This document shows positions 1 to 9,072 of a stretch of DNA of 64,000 bases, one piece after another. Each line of letters starts with the position of its first letter. Within the stretch, counting starts at the first letter, position 1. A model generated the notes under the pieces. It was given only the letters and a program-made list of their open reading frames with translations, was not told the origin of the DNA and ran no database searches. The stretch lies in contig CAWDYI010000019.1 in assembly GCA_963806395.1 (NCBI GenBank), forward strand, positions 434,001 to 498,000, given 5' to 3'. The position numbers were made by a program, and so were the translations under genes. This DNA comes from DASSUW01 sp963806395 (lineage in GTDB: Bacteria > Actinomycetota > Thermoleophilia > Solirubrobacterales > Solirubrobacteraceae).

Positions 1-1131
1 ACCGAGATCTCGGAGCGCTACGGCGACGAGCGCCGCACGATGATCGCGCCGAGCGAGGACGACCTCGACATCGAGGACCTGATCGCGGACCAGCAGATGG
101 TGATCGCGATCTCGCACTCCGGCTACATCAAGACGCTGCCGCTGGCCACGTACCGCCAGCAGCACCGCGGCGGGGTCGGCATCACCGGGATGGACCTCAA
201 GGAGGACGACTACATCGAGCACCTGTTCGTGTGCTCGACGCATGACTACCTCCTGTTCTTCACGAACCGGGGCAAGGTCTACCGCTCGAAGGTCTACGAC
301 CTGCCGGAGGCCGGCCGGACGTCGAAGGGCCGGTTCCTCGGCAACGTGCTGCCCCTGCGCGAGGACGAGCGGGTGCAGTCCGTGCTCGCGACGCGCGACT
401 TCTCCGAGACCGAGTACCTGATGTTCGCCACCCGCCAGGGCGTGGTCAAGAAGACCAACTTCCAGGCCTACAACACCCCGATCAAGGCCGACGGCATCAT
501 CGCGATCAAGATCCGCGACGACGACGAGCTGGTCGCCGTCCGCCGCGTCGACCCGGGCGACGAGATCCTGATCGTCTCCCACGAGGGCCTCACCGTCCGC
601 TTCCGCGAGGAGAACGCGCGGGCGATGGGCCGCGACACCAGCGGCGTGCGCGGCATGGACGTCTCGGGGAAGAACAACTACGTGCTGGCGATGGACGTCG
701 CGCGGCCCGGGCAGGACCTGCTGGTCGTGACCGAGGCCGGCTACGGCAAGCGCACCGCGATCGACGAGTACCGGCTGACCTCGCGCGGCGCCAAGGGCGT
801 CAAGACGATCAGCTTCACCGAGGCCAAGGGCCTGCTCGCCGCCGCGCTCGTCGTGCGCGAGCACGAGGACCTCGTGTTCATCTCCCAGAACGGCATGGTG
901 CAGCGCACCGGCGTCCGCGGCATCAACCGCTACGGCCGCTCGTCGCAGGGCGTCAAGGTGATGAACCTGCGCGAGGGCGACGAGGTCTCCGCGGTCGCGC
1001 TGGTGGTCGAGACCGAGGCGGCGGTGGTGGTCGACGAGGCGGCCGAGAACGGCAAGCCCCCGGTCACGCCGGACGCCCTCCTCGACGGCGACGGCGTCGT
1101 CGCGATCGAGCCCGACGAGGACGACGAGTAA
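1..1131 (+). CDS. gyrA: DNA gyrase subunit A, C-terminal part (5' truncated by window edge)
   Basis: The frame is open from base 1 and begins with residues of the GyrA core (EISERYGDERRT), so the gene starts outside the window. What remains is the C-terminal beta-pinwheel domain, which wraps DNA and lets gyrase introduce negative supercoils using ATP together with GyrB. Repeated blade motifs are visible, and near residue 45 a degenerate GyrA box (QQHRGGVG for the usual QRRGGKG) is present. The tail is acidic and ends in an Asp/Glu run, as often seen in GyrA. The stop is TAA at 1129-1131. Assignment is secure; only the N-terminal catalytic part is missing. Confidence 0.96.
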   Translation, partial: TEISERYGDERRTMIAPSEDDLDIEDLIADQQMVIAISHSGYIKTLPLATYRQQHRGGVGITGMDLKEDDYIEHLFVCSTHDYLLFFTNRGKVYRSKVYDLPEAGRTSKGRFLGNVLPLREDERVQSVLATRDFSETEYLMFATRQGVVKKTNFQAYNTPIKADGIIAIKIRDDDELVAVRRVDPGDEILIVSHEGLTVRFREENARAMGRDTSGVRGMDVSGKNNYVLAMDVARPGQDLLVVTEAGYGKRTAIDEYRLTSRGAKGVKTISFTEAKGLLAAALVVREHEDLVFISQNGMVQRTGVRGINRYGRSSQGVKVMNLREGDEVSAVALVVETEAAVVVDEAAENGKPPVTPDALLDGDGVVAIEPDEDDE

Positions 1132-1150
1132 ACCGCCGCTGGGCCCCGGA

Positions 1151-1241
1151 TTAGGAGGGTTTCGCCCTCCGGTCGCCGCTTCGGTCAGCGTGGACGACCT
1201 CCGCACGCGATCGCGTCGGCGGCGACCTCCGTGCGACGTTA
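1151..1241 (+). repeat. Dispersed ~90 bp extragenic repeat, copy 1
   Basis: Begins TTAGGAGGGTTTCGCCCTCC and ends CTCCGTGCGACGTTA. The left part is itself a small palindrome (GGAGGG-TTTC-GCCCTCC). The same left and right blocks recur inverted at 1527-1614 and direct at 3213-3322, with a more variable centre. It resembles a REP/MITE-like extragenic element. Confidence 0.75.
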
Positions 1242-1296
1242 GATCCCCCCCGCGCGGCCAGTCGTGCTCCGCCGCAAGTTTCGCTACTCTGCCCTG

Positions 1297-1521
1297 ACCA
1301 GAGAAAGGGGGTGGTCCGAAGTTGAGTGACAGTTATTACGGGACCCTGGAGGTGTCCGGCCGCTAGACGCCGGCGCTGGACCCGCTGAGGCGGAATCCAC
1401 ACCGTGACACCGCCGCCCTCGTCGCCGGAGCTAGTCCCCCCGGCCGAATGAGACAGCCGAAGGCGGCATCAAAGTCCAGCGAGTTGTGCGAAGGCCCCGA
1501 GTTGTCGACTCGGGGCCTTCG
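1297..1521 (+). ncRNA. Candidate small structured RNA between inverted repeats
   Basis: No reading frame fits this segment. A TANNNT hexamer (TACTCT, 1285-1290) could serve as a -10 box, giving a transcript from about 1297 that ends in the terminator hairpin at 1490-1520. The body is rich in possible pairing, for example a GTCCGGC...GCCGG hairpin near 1356-1376 and a GGGGG/CCCCC long-range pairing (about 1307-1311 with 1436-1440). Its size and structure could fit a 6S-like RNA, but I see no diagnostic consensus of 6S, tmRNA, RNase P or SRP RNA. The family is therefore left open. Confidence 0.35.
1490..1520 (+). terminator. Strong hairpin terminator
   Basis: Perfect 13 bp stem GAAGGCCCCGAGT / ACTCGGGGCCTTC with a 5 nt loop (1503-1507), followed by GTGTTCT. 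It is the most stable simple hairpin in this intergenic region and lies too far from gyrA to be its obvious terminator. Confidence 0.65.
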
Positions 1522-1526
1522 TGTTC

Positions 1527-1614
1527 TAACGTCGCACGGAGCTCGCCGCCGACACGACCGGTCGAGGAGGCCATCCTCGCTGATCGAAGCGGCGAGCGGA
1601 GGGCGAAACCCTTA
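1527..1614 (-). repeat. Dispersed ~90 bp extragenic repeat, copy 2 (inverted)
   Basis: Reverse complement of the copy at 1151-1241. It reads TTAAGGGTTTCGCCCTCC on the minus strand and ends in CTCCGTGCGACGTTA. It starts 6 nt after the terminator hairpin, so the candidate RNA is bracketed by an inverted pair. Confidence 0.75.
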
Positions 1615-1625
1615 ATCCCGCGTCC

Positions 1626-3130
1626 CTAACCGGGAGTCACCACGCGCTCGACCCGCGCTTCGAGGACCAGCGCCCCGATCCCCAGCGCCGCGGCCCGCTC
1701 CTGCCAGGCTTCAGCCGAGAGGCTCCCGTCTCGCAGCTCGGCGACCACGACGTGCGGCGCCACGCGCTCGTCGCCGCGGCGGCAGATGACCGGCTCGGCC
1801 GGAGGCGCCTCGACCGACCAGCCGTTCTCGTCGAGCGCGACCAGCAGCCCGTTCGGCGATCAGTGCGGCGGCGAAGTCCGTCGCGTGCTCGACCGGAAGG
1901 TCCGGCTCGCGCTGCTGGAGGCGGCCGGCCAGCCGGCCGATCTCACCGACGAGCGCGCCGACGCCGCCCGCGGTGGCGGAGCCGAGCAACTCGCCGTGCG
2001 CGGACACCAGCGAACGCGCCCGCTCGAGGTAGACCTCGCCGCCGACCGCGTCCCAGTCGATCGGCTGCAGCTCGGTGGCCGCCTCGTCGCCGAACAGGAA
2101 CGCCGCCTGCGCGGTCTCGAGCGCGACCGGGTCGCGCAGCAGCGCGCTCGCCGGCGACGAGTCGTCCGGCGCGCCGGCCGGGCAGTCCTGCACGGCGCGC
2201 CACCCGCTCCGCCAGCGACGGGTGCGAGTCGTACGGGTCGGTGACCACCTCGGTCAGCTCGCGCTCGAGCTGCTCGGTCGCCGCGCGCTCGACCGCCTCC
2301 GAGTGGATGAACGCGGTGAACCCGTCGCCGATCGGCGGCCGCCGGCCGGCCTCGAGCACGGGGACGACCTCGTTCGCCCAGTACGCGTCGAACGCGGGCC
2401 CGTATGCGTGGATGCGCCGAAGCGTCTCGACGTGCACGTCGCGCCCGGCGCGCTGTGCGGCGAGCGCGTCGGCGGCGAACTCCTGGCGCCGTGAGATCGC
2501 GTTCGTGATGCGCAGGAACGCCTTGGCGTACCAGATGAACGGCAGCCGGACGGCGCGCTGGGTCCAGCCCTCGTCGCCGTCGTCGTCGCTCAGATGCGAC
2601 ACGGTGCGCACGATCGCCTCGCGCGTTCGGTAGATCCACGGGCCGAGTCGCGTGTCGCCGCCGGCGTAGTGCCCGAACTCGTGCGCGACCACGCCGCGCA
2701 GCCCGCGCTCGGTGACGAGCTGGAGCAACGGCAGCCCGACGATCATCACGCGCCGCCGGCGCCCGGCCTCGAGCACCGCCGCGTTCACCTCGAACGTCGC
2801 GTAGACCTCGTCCGGCGCGCGCTCGCCGCAGGCCCGCGCCTCCTCGTCGATCAGGCTCATCAGCCGCGGCTGCCCGGCGTCCGTGAGCCGCACGCCGGGC
2901 GGCTGGAAGCGCTCGCGACGCGGGAAGATCGCGATCAGGATCGAGACGCCGAGCACCAGCCCGGTGAGCGTCACCCAGAGGTTGCCGCCCCCGCCGAGCG
3001 CCCACGGCAGGATCGCCACGGCCAGCAGCCCCGCGGCCATCGTCAGCGCGAGCGCGTAGAAGCCGATGGTGAGCGCGATCGCCGCCGCGAAGCGACCCTT
3101 GAGCGACGGCCCCGATCCCGAAGCACGCAT
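1626..3130 (-). pseudogene. M48-family membrane zinc metalloprotease, interrupted by two frameshifts
   Basis: Residues 14-70 form two to three hydrophobic segments. HEFGH (150-154) is the zinc-binding HExxH, and EFAAD with E217 supplies the third ligand, as in HtpX/Ste24-type M48 peptidases that act on membrane or envelope proteins. ATG at 3130 is chosen because GGGGGGAAGG lies just upstream; an ATG at 3145 is less likely. The frame changes near 2205 and again near 1860, and the C-terminal third only makes sense if both are repaired, ending at TAG 1628-1626. Repaired length is about 500 residues. With so many indels nearby, sequence error is as likely as true decay. Confidence 0.75.
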
Positions 3131-3212
3131 ATCCCTTCCCCCCATTCCCTGCCGGCATCCGCAGCCGGCGCCCGGATGGGCAGTACCCGGGACTGCCGCC
3201 CAGAAACTTGAC

Positions 3213-3322
3213 TGAGGAGGTTTCGCCCTCCGGATATGGGTCTCGCCCTCCGGTCGCCGCTTCGACCGCCGGGGACGGATTCCGCCGGCGATCGTGTCGG
3301 CGGCGACCTCCGTGCGACGTTA
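3213..3322 (+). repeat. Dispersed ~90 bp extragenic repeat, copy 3
   Basis: Carries the same TTTCGCCCTCCGG left block, here duplicated (GTTTCGCCCTCCGG then GTCTCGCCCTCCGG), and the same right block ending CTCCGTGCGACGTTA. Its last bases coincide with the stop codon of the HNH gene, so the repeat abuts or forms the 3' end of that gene. Confidence 0.75.
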
Positions 3323-3920
3323 CGTATGGAGCGGCAGGTACTGCTTCCACGTCGCCGGAATCGTCGGCGACGCGAGCTGGATGAAGATGTGGGCCGCCGG
3401 GCGTGCGCGGCTTGACCCGTGGGTGCATGTTGACCTGGTGCGGCAGGCGGTCGCCCTTGCGGCGGTTGCAGGGCGCGCAGGAGGCGACGATGTTGTCCCA
3501 GCCCGAGCCGCCGCCCTTCGAGCGCGGGATCACGTGGTCGACGGTCAGGCTGGCGCGCGCGCCGCAGTACATGCACTCCCAGCCGTCGCGGGCGAACACG
3601 GCGCGCCGGGTGATCTTGCGCTTGTGGCTGTCACGCGGGACGCGCACGTACGTCACGAGCCGGATCACGACCGGCTTGGGGAGCGACCCGGTCGCCCAGT
3701 GCAGATCGGTCGCGCCGATCTCGATGACCTCGGCCTTCTCCTTCAGCAGCAGCACCGTCGCGCGCCGAACCGTGCAGACGTTGATCGGCTCGTACGTCGC
3801 GTTGAGCACCAGCACACGACCACCAGACCAACGGCCAGTGCCGTCGGTGTTCGATCCGTGCCGCTGGTGATCGACGCGCGGCACGGACCCCAGTGGTGGT
3901 ACTGGAGTGCTGGAGCCCAT
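3320..3920 (-). pseudogene. HNH endonuclease, one frameshift near the 3' end
   Basis: The RVLVLNATYEP-INVC start block and the HNH core are clear. CMYC and CAPC provide the structural zinc cysteines, and DHVIPRSKGG is the catalytic HNH loop, followed by NRRKGDR. This compact family is widespread in actinobacteria and cyanobacteria, and its cellular role is not established. The frame shifts near 3395: the conserved tail (AHIFIQLASPTIPATWKQYL) lies in another frame and ends at TAA 3322-3320, whose bases are the end of a dispersed repeat. Start ATG 3920 has no obvious Shine-Dalgarno sequence. A one-base sequence error is the simplest explanation. Confidence 0.8.
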
Positions 3921-3955
3921 GGGTGAGGGGCAGTGTAGCCATAAGGCCGGGCGAT

Positions 3956-4798
3956 TCACGCCGCCGGAAACGACCCGAGGACCCGCACCACATCGGCGTG
4001 CGTGCGCAGTCCGGCGACCGCGCCGGCCACCGCCGGATCGCCGTCGTGACCCACGAGATCGAGGAAGAACATGTACTCGCCGAGGCCCTGCCGCAGCGGC
4101 CTCGACTCGATCCTGGTCAGATTCACGTCGCGCGATGCGAACTCCGCCAGGCAGCGCACCAGCCAGCCCGGGCCGGACGATCCCGCGCCCCAGAACACCA
4201 GCGCCGTCTTGAAGCGCTCGCCCGTGGCCGCGGGCGGCTCGGTCCCGGCGCGGGCGAGCCAGACGAAGCGGGTCTCGTTGTCCGGATGGTCCTCGACGTT
4301 CTCGCTCAGGATCGTGCATCCGTAGAGCTCGGCGGCGCCGCGTGTCCCCAGCGCCGCCATGTCGGGCTCGGGGTTCTCCGCGATCCGCCGCACCGCGTCG
4401 GCCGTCGACGATGCCGGGAGGATCTCGGCGTGCGGCAGCGACTCGCGCAGGAAGCGGGCGCATTGACCGGTGGCCTGCGGGTGCGAGACGACGCGCGTGC
4501 ACCGCGTCCAGCTCCGCTCCCCGTACGTCACGAGGCAGAAATGGACCGGATGGCGCAGCTCGCCGACGATCACCAGTTCCTCGGCCTCGAACACGAGCGC
4601 GTCGAGAACCGGGTTGACCGAGCCCTCGAGGGCGTTCTCGAACGGCACGAGCACGCGGTCGACGTCGCCGTCGTGCACGGCGAGCACGGCCGCGTGCAGC
4701 GTCGGCTGCGGCACGAGCTCGAAGCCGGTCGCGCCGGGCGCGGTCATCAGCGCCTCGTGGCTCACCGTCCCGGCCGGCCCGAGGTAGCCGACCCGCAT
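3956..4798 (-). CDS. pheA: Prephenate dehydratase
   Basis: Converts prephenate to phenylpyruvate in phenylalanine biosynthesis, in the cytoplasm. The N-terminal GYLGPAGTVSHEA block, the catalytic NETRF motif near residue 168 and a C-terminal ACT domain with ESRPLRQGLGEY are all present. The ACT domain is the usual phenylalanine feedback site. The 280-residue length is that of monofunctional dehydratases, with no fused chorismate mutase. The ATG at 4798 overlaps the stop of the upstream DUF4446 gene (TGATG), which suggests translational coupling. The gene is intact although its neighbours on both sides carry indels. Confidence 0.95.
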   Translation of the reverse strand: MRVGYLGPAGTVSHEALMTAPGATGFELVPQPTLHAAVLAVHDGDVDRVLVPFENALEGSVNPVLDALVFEAEELVIVGELRHPVHFCLVTYGERSWTRCTRVVSHPQATGQCARFLRESLPHAEILPASSTADAVRRIAENPEPDMAALGTRGAAELYGCTILSENVEDHPDNETRFVWLARAGTEPPAATGERFKTALVFWGAGSSGPGWLVRCLAEFASRDVNLTRIESRPLRQGLGEYMFFLDLVGHDGDPAVAGAVAGLRTHADVVRVLGSFPAA

Positions 4799-5325
4799 CA
4801 GTCGAGCGTCACGGTCTGCGACACCTCACTGCCGGCCAGCGCGAGCCGGATCGCCTCGTTCTCCTCGGGTGAGAGCTCGTGCTCGCCGCGGCCCTCGTGA
4901 ACGACCTTGCAGTACAGGCGCGCGTTGTCGCGGTGGGCGATGCACGAGAGCACCACGCCGTTGCGGGCCTCGTCGAGGAGGGCGAGCGACAGCGACTGGT
5001 GGCCGGACAGCTCGCCGTACGCGTCGTAGCGCACCAGCGCGCGGTGTGCGATCGCGCCGTCGAGCCGGCCTTCCGCGGCGGCCATCCGCGTGTCGAGGCG
5101 CTCGGCGACCTCCTCCACGCGCCCGTGGAGCGACTCGAACGCCGCCTGCAAGGCGTTCGCGTGGGCGACGAGGTCGTCACGGCCGCTCGCTCCGAGCACC
5201 ACCTCCTGCGCGCTGCGCAGGCGCCGCAGCTTCATGGCCAGCACGACGGCGATCACCAGGCCCAGGAGCGCGAGGGCGCCGGCCGCCAGCGCGACGAGGC
5301 CGGCCGGTTCCGTCAGGTCGTTCAC
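4798..5325 (-). CDS. DUF4446-family membrane-anchored protein
   Basis: The 175-residue product has one N-terminal transmembrane helix (about residues 8-31), a coiled-coil-like stretch (about 45-85) and a conserved globular end containing LVRYDAYGELSGHQSLSLALLD and CKVVHEG. That pattern is characteristic of the DUF4446 family found in Firmicutes and actinobacteria. The function is unknown; topology suggests a cytoplasmic domain tethered to the membrane. It overlaps pheA by the stop/start bases and is probably in the same transcript. Confidence 0.8.
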   Translation of the reverse strand: MNDLTEPAGLVALAAGALALLGLVIAVVLAMKLRRLRSAQEVVLGASGRDDLVAHANALQAAFESLHGRVEEVAERLDTRMAAAEGRLDGAIAHRALVRYDAYGELSGHQSLSLALLDEARNGVVLSCIAHRDNARLYCKVVHEGRGEHELSPEENEAIRLALAGSEVSQTVTLD

Positions 5326-5353
5326 GAGGCGAGGAAGTCTACGAGCGGTGACG

Positions 5354-6469
5354 CTAGCCGCCCTCGAACAGCGCCGGGTATTCGGAGCGGTTGTTGTCGG
5401 TCTTCTCCTCGCCGGGGACCTTGGCCACCAGCACGCGGATCGTCACCGCGGCACCGATCGGCGGCCGGTCGGAGGGCGGGAGCTCGACCGTCGCGCTCTC
5501 CTGCGGGGCGAGCTTCGGGACCGTCTTGGAGGTCGTGATCGGCTGGCCGCTCTCGCGCTGGATCCGCAGCGTCACCTTGATGTCGAACTCGTCGTTCTCG
5601 CCCTGGTTCGTGAACTTGACGCTGAACGGCTGGTCGGCGGCGAACGTGAGGCGGTTCGTGACGCCGGGTTGCAGCGTCGTGTCGCCGTACGACGTCGAGT
5701 CGAGGCCGGTTCCGTGCAGCCCGGGGCCGGTCGGCTCGCCGCCACCGTCGCCGCCGCTGGTGAGCTGCTGGTCGAGCACCTGCGCGACGGTCTCGGGCAG
5801 CGTCCAGCGCACGTCGGCGAGGAACGGCGAGCGCTTGATCTGCTGCCCGCCGATCTCGCTCTCGTCGAGCGCGTGCTGGATGAACGGGATCACGCGGGTG
5901 TCCCACGCGACGTCGGATGCCTGGAACACCGCCATCTGGCCCGCGATGCTCTCGATCGCGGCGTCGGCCGCCTCGCCTTCGTCGCCGAGCGCGTTGCGGA
6001 TCTGCTGGGCGATCTTGTCGAGCCCGTCACGACGCCACTCGAGCGCCATCAGCGCCGCCTGCTGGGCACCGCGCATCTCGTTCGGCACGTCGAGCTGCTC
6101 CGCCTGCTCGTACTGCTGCTCGGCCTGCACGCGGAAGCCGGAGATGCCGGTCTGCGAGGTCCTGCGGCGAGGCGGTCGACTGCTCGGTCAGGAGCTGGAA
6201 GAACGGTGCGCGACTGCGCGCGAGGACTCGTCGCCGATCGCGGAGATCTGGCGGTTGTAGTCCTTCAGCGCGTTCTCGCGCTGGCTGTCGCGGCACGAGT
6301 TCACCACGAAGATGAGCAAGAGCAGCACGACGAGGCCGATCGCGCCGGCGATTGCGCGGCGGATCAGAAGGGTTTGGGAATCAGTTGTGGCGACGCCGCC
6401 GGTCGGCCGCGCTCGTCGCGGCCGCGAGGTTGTCCGGCGGGGCTCGTCGTCCTCGTCGAAGAAAGACAA
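5354..6469 (-). pseudogene. Membrane-anchored protein of unknown function, two compensating frameshifts
   Basis: Starts with a basic cytoplasmic segment and one transmembrane helix (about residues 38-57). A helical ectodomain follows (VQAEQQYEQAEQLDV..., ADVRWTLPETVAQVLD), then a C-terminal beta-rich domain (NRLTFAADQPFSVKFTNQGEN... to NNRSEYPALFEGG) resembling CARDB/Ig-like modules. The frame leaves near 6220 and returns near 6155, so only about 20 residues are scrambled. This suggests one extra and one missing base rather than decay. It is read divergently from the kinase at 6605. I cannot assign a function. Confidence 0.6.
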
Positions 6470-6604
6470 GGCTGGAAGTTCGCTCCTCGCAGTGCGGCGC
6501 CATCTCGCCGCACCAGATCGACCCTTGTTGGGACTTCAGTAATACCAACACGCCCGGCGGCATCGCCGGCAGGGTCCGGCCGCCGGCCGTCGAAGGGCCT
6601 CCGG

Positions 6605-8286
6605 ATGGACGCCACGGAGGAGCGCGGAGCCGCCGTCGGCGGCCGTCTTGTGCTGGGCCGGTACCGGCTCGGCCCGCGCTTGGGCTCCGGCGGCTTCGGC
6701 ACGGTGTTCGCGGCGCACGACGAGCGGCTCGATCGCCCGGTGGCCGTCAAGGCGGTCCCGGCGCACGGACCGGTGCCCGAGCGGGCGCAGCGCGAGGCGC
6801 TCGCCGCCGCGCGCCTGCACCACCCCGGGATCGTGGCGGTCTACGACGCGGGGGAGGCGGACGGCGAGCGCTTCCTGATCTCCGAGCTGGTGCGGGGCCG
6901 CACGCTGGCGGTGCTGGAGCGCGACGGCGCGCTCAGCGACCGCGACGTCCTGCGAATCGGGCTGTCGCTCGCCGATGCGCTGGCCCACGCCCACGAGCGC
7001 GGCGTGATCCACCGCGACCTCAAGCCGCAGAACGTGATCGTGCCCGACGCGCCGACCGAGGGGCGCGCCGCCGCCAAGCTGCTCGACTTCGGCATCGCCC
7101 ACCTGGCCGGCGACGAGCCGCTGACGCTCACCGGCGACGTCGTCGGGACGCTCGCGTACATGGCGCCCGAACAGGCGGCCGGGGAGCGCGTCGACGAGCG
7201 GGCGGACCTCTACGCGCTGGCGCTCGTGCTGTACGAGGCGCTTGCCGGCGCCAACCCGGTCCGGGCCCAGAGCCCGGCAGCCACGGCCCGCGCGTCGGGA
7301 CGGTGCTGCCCTCGCTGCGCCGCCACCGGCGCGATCTGCCGGAGCGGTTGTGCGCCGCGCTCGACACGGCGCTCGCCCCCGACCCCGCCGCACGCGGGAC
7401 GCTGGCCGATCTCGCCGGCGCGCTCGCGGATGCGCTGCCCGAGGTCTCCGACGACGGCGGCACGATCGCGCCGCACCCGCTCGAGCGTGGCGGCCGGCCG
7501 CTGCCGCGGCTCGGCCGCCTGACCGCCGGGCTGGCCGCCGGCGCGCTGGTAGGCGTCGCGCTGCTCGCCGCCGCCGATCCGCCGCGATGGGCCGGCACCA
7601 CGAGTGGCGCGACGGATCCGATCGCGGCGCCGCTCACCGGCGCGCTCGTCGCCGCCCTGCTCGTCGTGGTGTTCCCGCGTGCCGGCTGGCTGCTCGCCGC
7701 AGCCGGGGCGATCGCTGCGCTGGCCGGACCGTGGCCGGATGCCGCCGCGCTCGTGGCGCTCGCGGCCGCCGCGCCGCCCCTGCTGCTGCGTCATCACGGG
7801 CTCGTGTGGTCGCTTCCGGCCGTCGCGCCGCTGCTCGGCCTCGCCGGTCTGTCGGGTGCCTACCCGGCCGTGGCGGGTGCCGTGCGCGGCCCGTGGACGC
7901 GCGCCGCGCTCGGGGCCGCCGGCCTGTGGTGGCTGCTGCTCGCGGAGCCGCTGCTGAACCGCGACCTCGCGCTCGGGACGCCGCCGGGCGACGCCGGGGA
8001 CGTGCTCGAGGCGCTCGTCTCCTCCGGCGCACTGCTGCTCGCCCCGCTGTGGGCGGTCGCGGCGGTCGGACTGCCGTGGCTCGTACCGGGTCGCGCGCTC
8101 GCCGTGGACATCGTGGGCGCAGCGACGTGGGCGGCCGGCCTGGCGGCCGCGACGGCGACGATCGCCGACCGCGCGGAACTCGCCGAGCCGCGCGGGCTGG
8201 CGGCCGGAGCGGTCGTCGCCGGCCTACTGGCGGTGATCGCTGGGCGCGCGCGGAATACTCTGAACGCCGAACATGACCGCTCGTGA
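6605..8286 (+). pseudogene. Ser/Thr protein kinase with polytopic membrane domain, one frameshift
   Basis: The N-terminal Hanks-type kinase is complete through its catalytic motifs: GSGGFG loop, VAVKAV lysine, HRDLKPQN, DFG and an APE-like MAPEQ. Near 7290, inside the kinase C-lobe, the frame changes. The continuation (RVGTVLPSLRRHRR...) runs through the end of the kinase and then roughly eight hydrophobic helices to the stop at 8286. Repaired length is about 560 residues, so the protein would be a kinase anchored by a multi-pass domain. It heads the fha/pknB gene group. The indel lies in a GC-rich run and may be a sequencing error. Confidence 0.75.
8256..8261 (+). promoter_or_regulatory. Possible -10 box for the fhaA operon
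   Basis: TACTCT matches TANNNT and sits about 50 nt upstream of fhaA, inside the 3' end of the kinase gene. No convincing -35 is visible. The same hexamer precedes the candidate RNA at 1285. Confidence 0.25.
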
Positions 8287-8313
8287 CCGGGTACCCATGC
8301 GCCCTAGGCGCCC

Positions 8314-9069
8314 ATGAGCGTGCTTCGCACCCTGGAGTCCAAGCTCGCCGGCCTCGTCGAAGGCACGTTCTCGCGCGCCTTCAAGTCCGAGGTGCGCCCG
8401 GTCGAGATCGCGCGCAAGCTGACGAAGGAGATGGACCAGCACCGCGTGCAGTCGCTGTCGCGGACGTACGCGCCGAACGAGTACACGATCTGGCTCTCGC
8501 CCGACGATCGCAAGCAGTTCGAGGGCTACGAGAACGAGCTCAAGCGCGAGCTGTCCGGCTACCTGCTCGAGCATGCCCGTCGTGAGCGGATCTCGCTCGC
8601 GACGCGGCCGGCGATCGACTTCCGCACCGACGAGCGCCTGCGGCTGGGCGAGTTCGGGATCCAGGCGCGACTCGTGCAGCCGCCCGAGCACGTCGAGGAG
8701 GAGCCCAGCCAGGGCGACCACGGCCGGACCATGGTCTACACGGTGTCCGACCGGCTCGCGGAGCCGCTGCGCGAGCCGGACAACCGGCGCGGCACTGCGC
8801 GGCTGCGCGTCGACGGGCGGACCGAGCTGCTCGGCTCGGCCGGCGCCGTGCTCGGCCGCTCGCGCGAGGCCGACGTGGTGGTCGACGACCCGAACGTCTC
8901 GCGCCGCCACGCCGAGGTCCGCCCCTCGGGCGGCTCGTGGATCGTGCGCGATCTCGGCTCCACCAACGGCGTGAAGGTCAACGGGCGCCGCATCCAAGGG
9001 CCGCAATCCCTCAAGCGCGGCGATGTGATCGAGCTCGGCACCGCTCACGTCACGTTCGAGCTCGAGTAG
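8314..9069 (+). CDS. fhaA: FhaA-like protein: DUF3662 plus FHA domain
   Basis: Residues 1-115 are the conserved FhaA N-terminal domain (LRTLESKLAGLVEGTFSRAF), and about 170-251 form a forkhead-associated domain that binds phosphothreonine. The FHA signature residues are visible as LGRSREADVVV, SRRHAEV and DLGSTNGVKVN. In mycobacteria FhaA binds phosphorylated MviN/MurJ-type partners and regulates peptidoglycan synthesis at the pole and septum. First of a tightly spaced operon with fhaB, pstP, rodA, pbpA and pknB. Confidence 0.93.
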   Translation: MSVLRTLESKLAGLVEGTFSRAFKSEVRPVEIARKLTKEMDQHRVQSLSRTYAPNEYTIWLSPDDRKQFEGYENELKRELSGYLLEHARRERISLATRPAIDFRTDERLRLGEFGIQARLVQPPEHVEEEPSQGDHGRTMVYTVSDRLAEPLREPDNRRGTARLRVDGRTELLGSAGAVLGRSREADVVVDDPNVSRRHAEVRPSGGSWIVRDLGSTNGVKVNGRRIQGPQSLKRGDVIELGTAHVTFELE

Positions 9070-9072
9070 CCG

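Larger units (their letters stand above)
1132..1625. other. Intergenic region with no protein gene
   Basis: This ~490 bp stretch between gyrA and the convergent M48 peptidase gene shows no credible coding frame. It contains two oppositely oriented copies of a ~90 bp repeat (1151-1241 and 1527-1614) that bracket a candidate structured transcript with a strong intrinsic-type terminator. Confidence 0.7.

Noticed and set aside
1297..1521. Identification of the candidate RNA as tmRNA, RNase P or SRP RNA
   Set aside because: No diagnostic conserved segments of these RNAs were seen; 6S-like is only a possibility and was not asserted.
6605..8286. The kinase gene as two separate genes (kinase and membrane protein)
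   Set aside because: The second frame begins inside the kinase C-lobe (PAARGTLADLAGAL is kinase-type sequence) and has no start or ribosome-binding site, so a frameshift in one gene is simpler.
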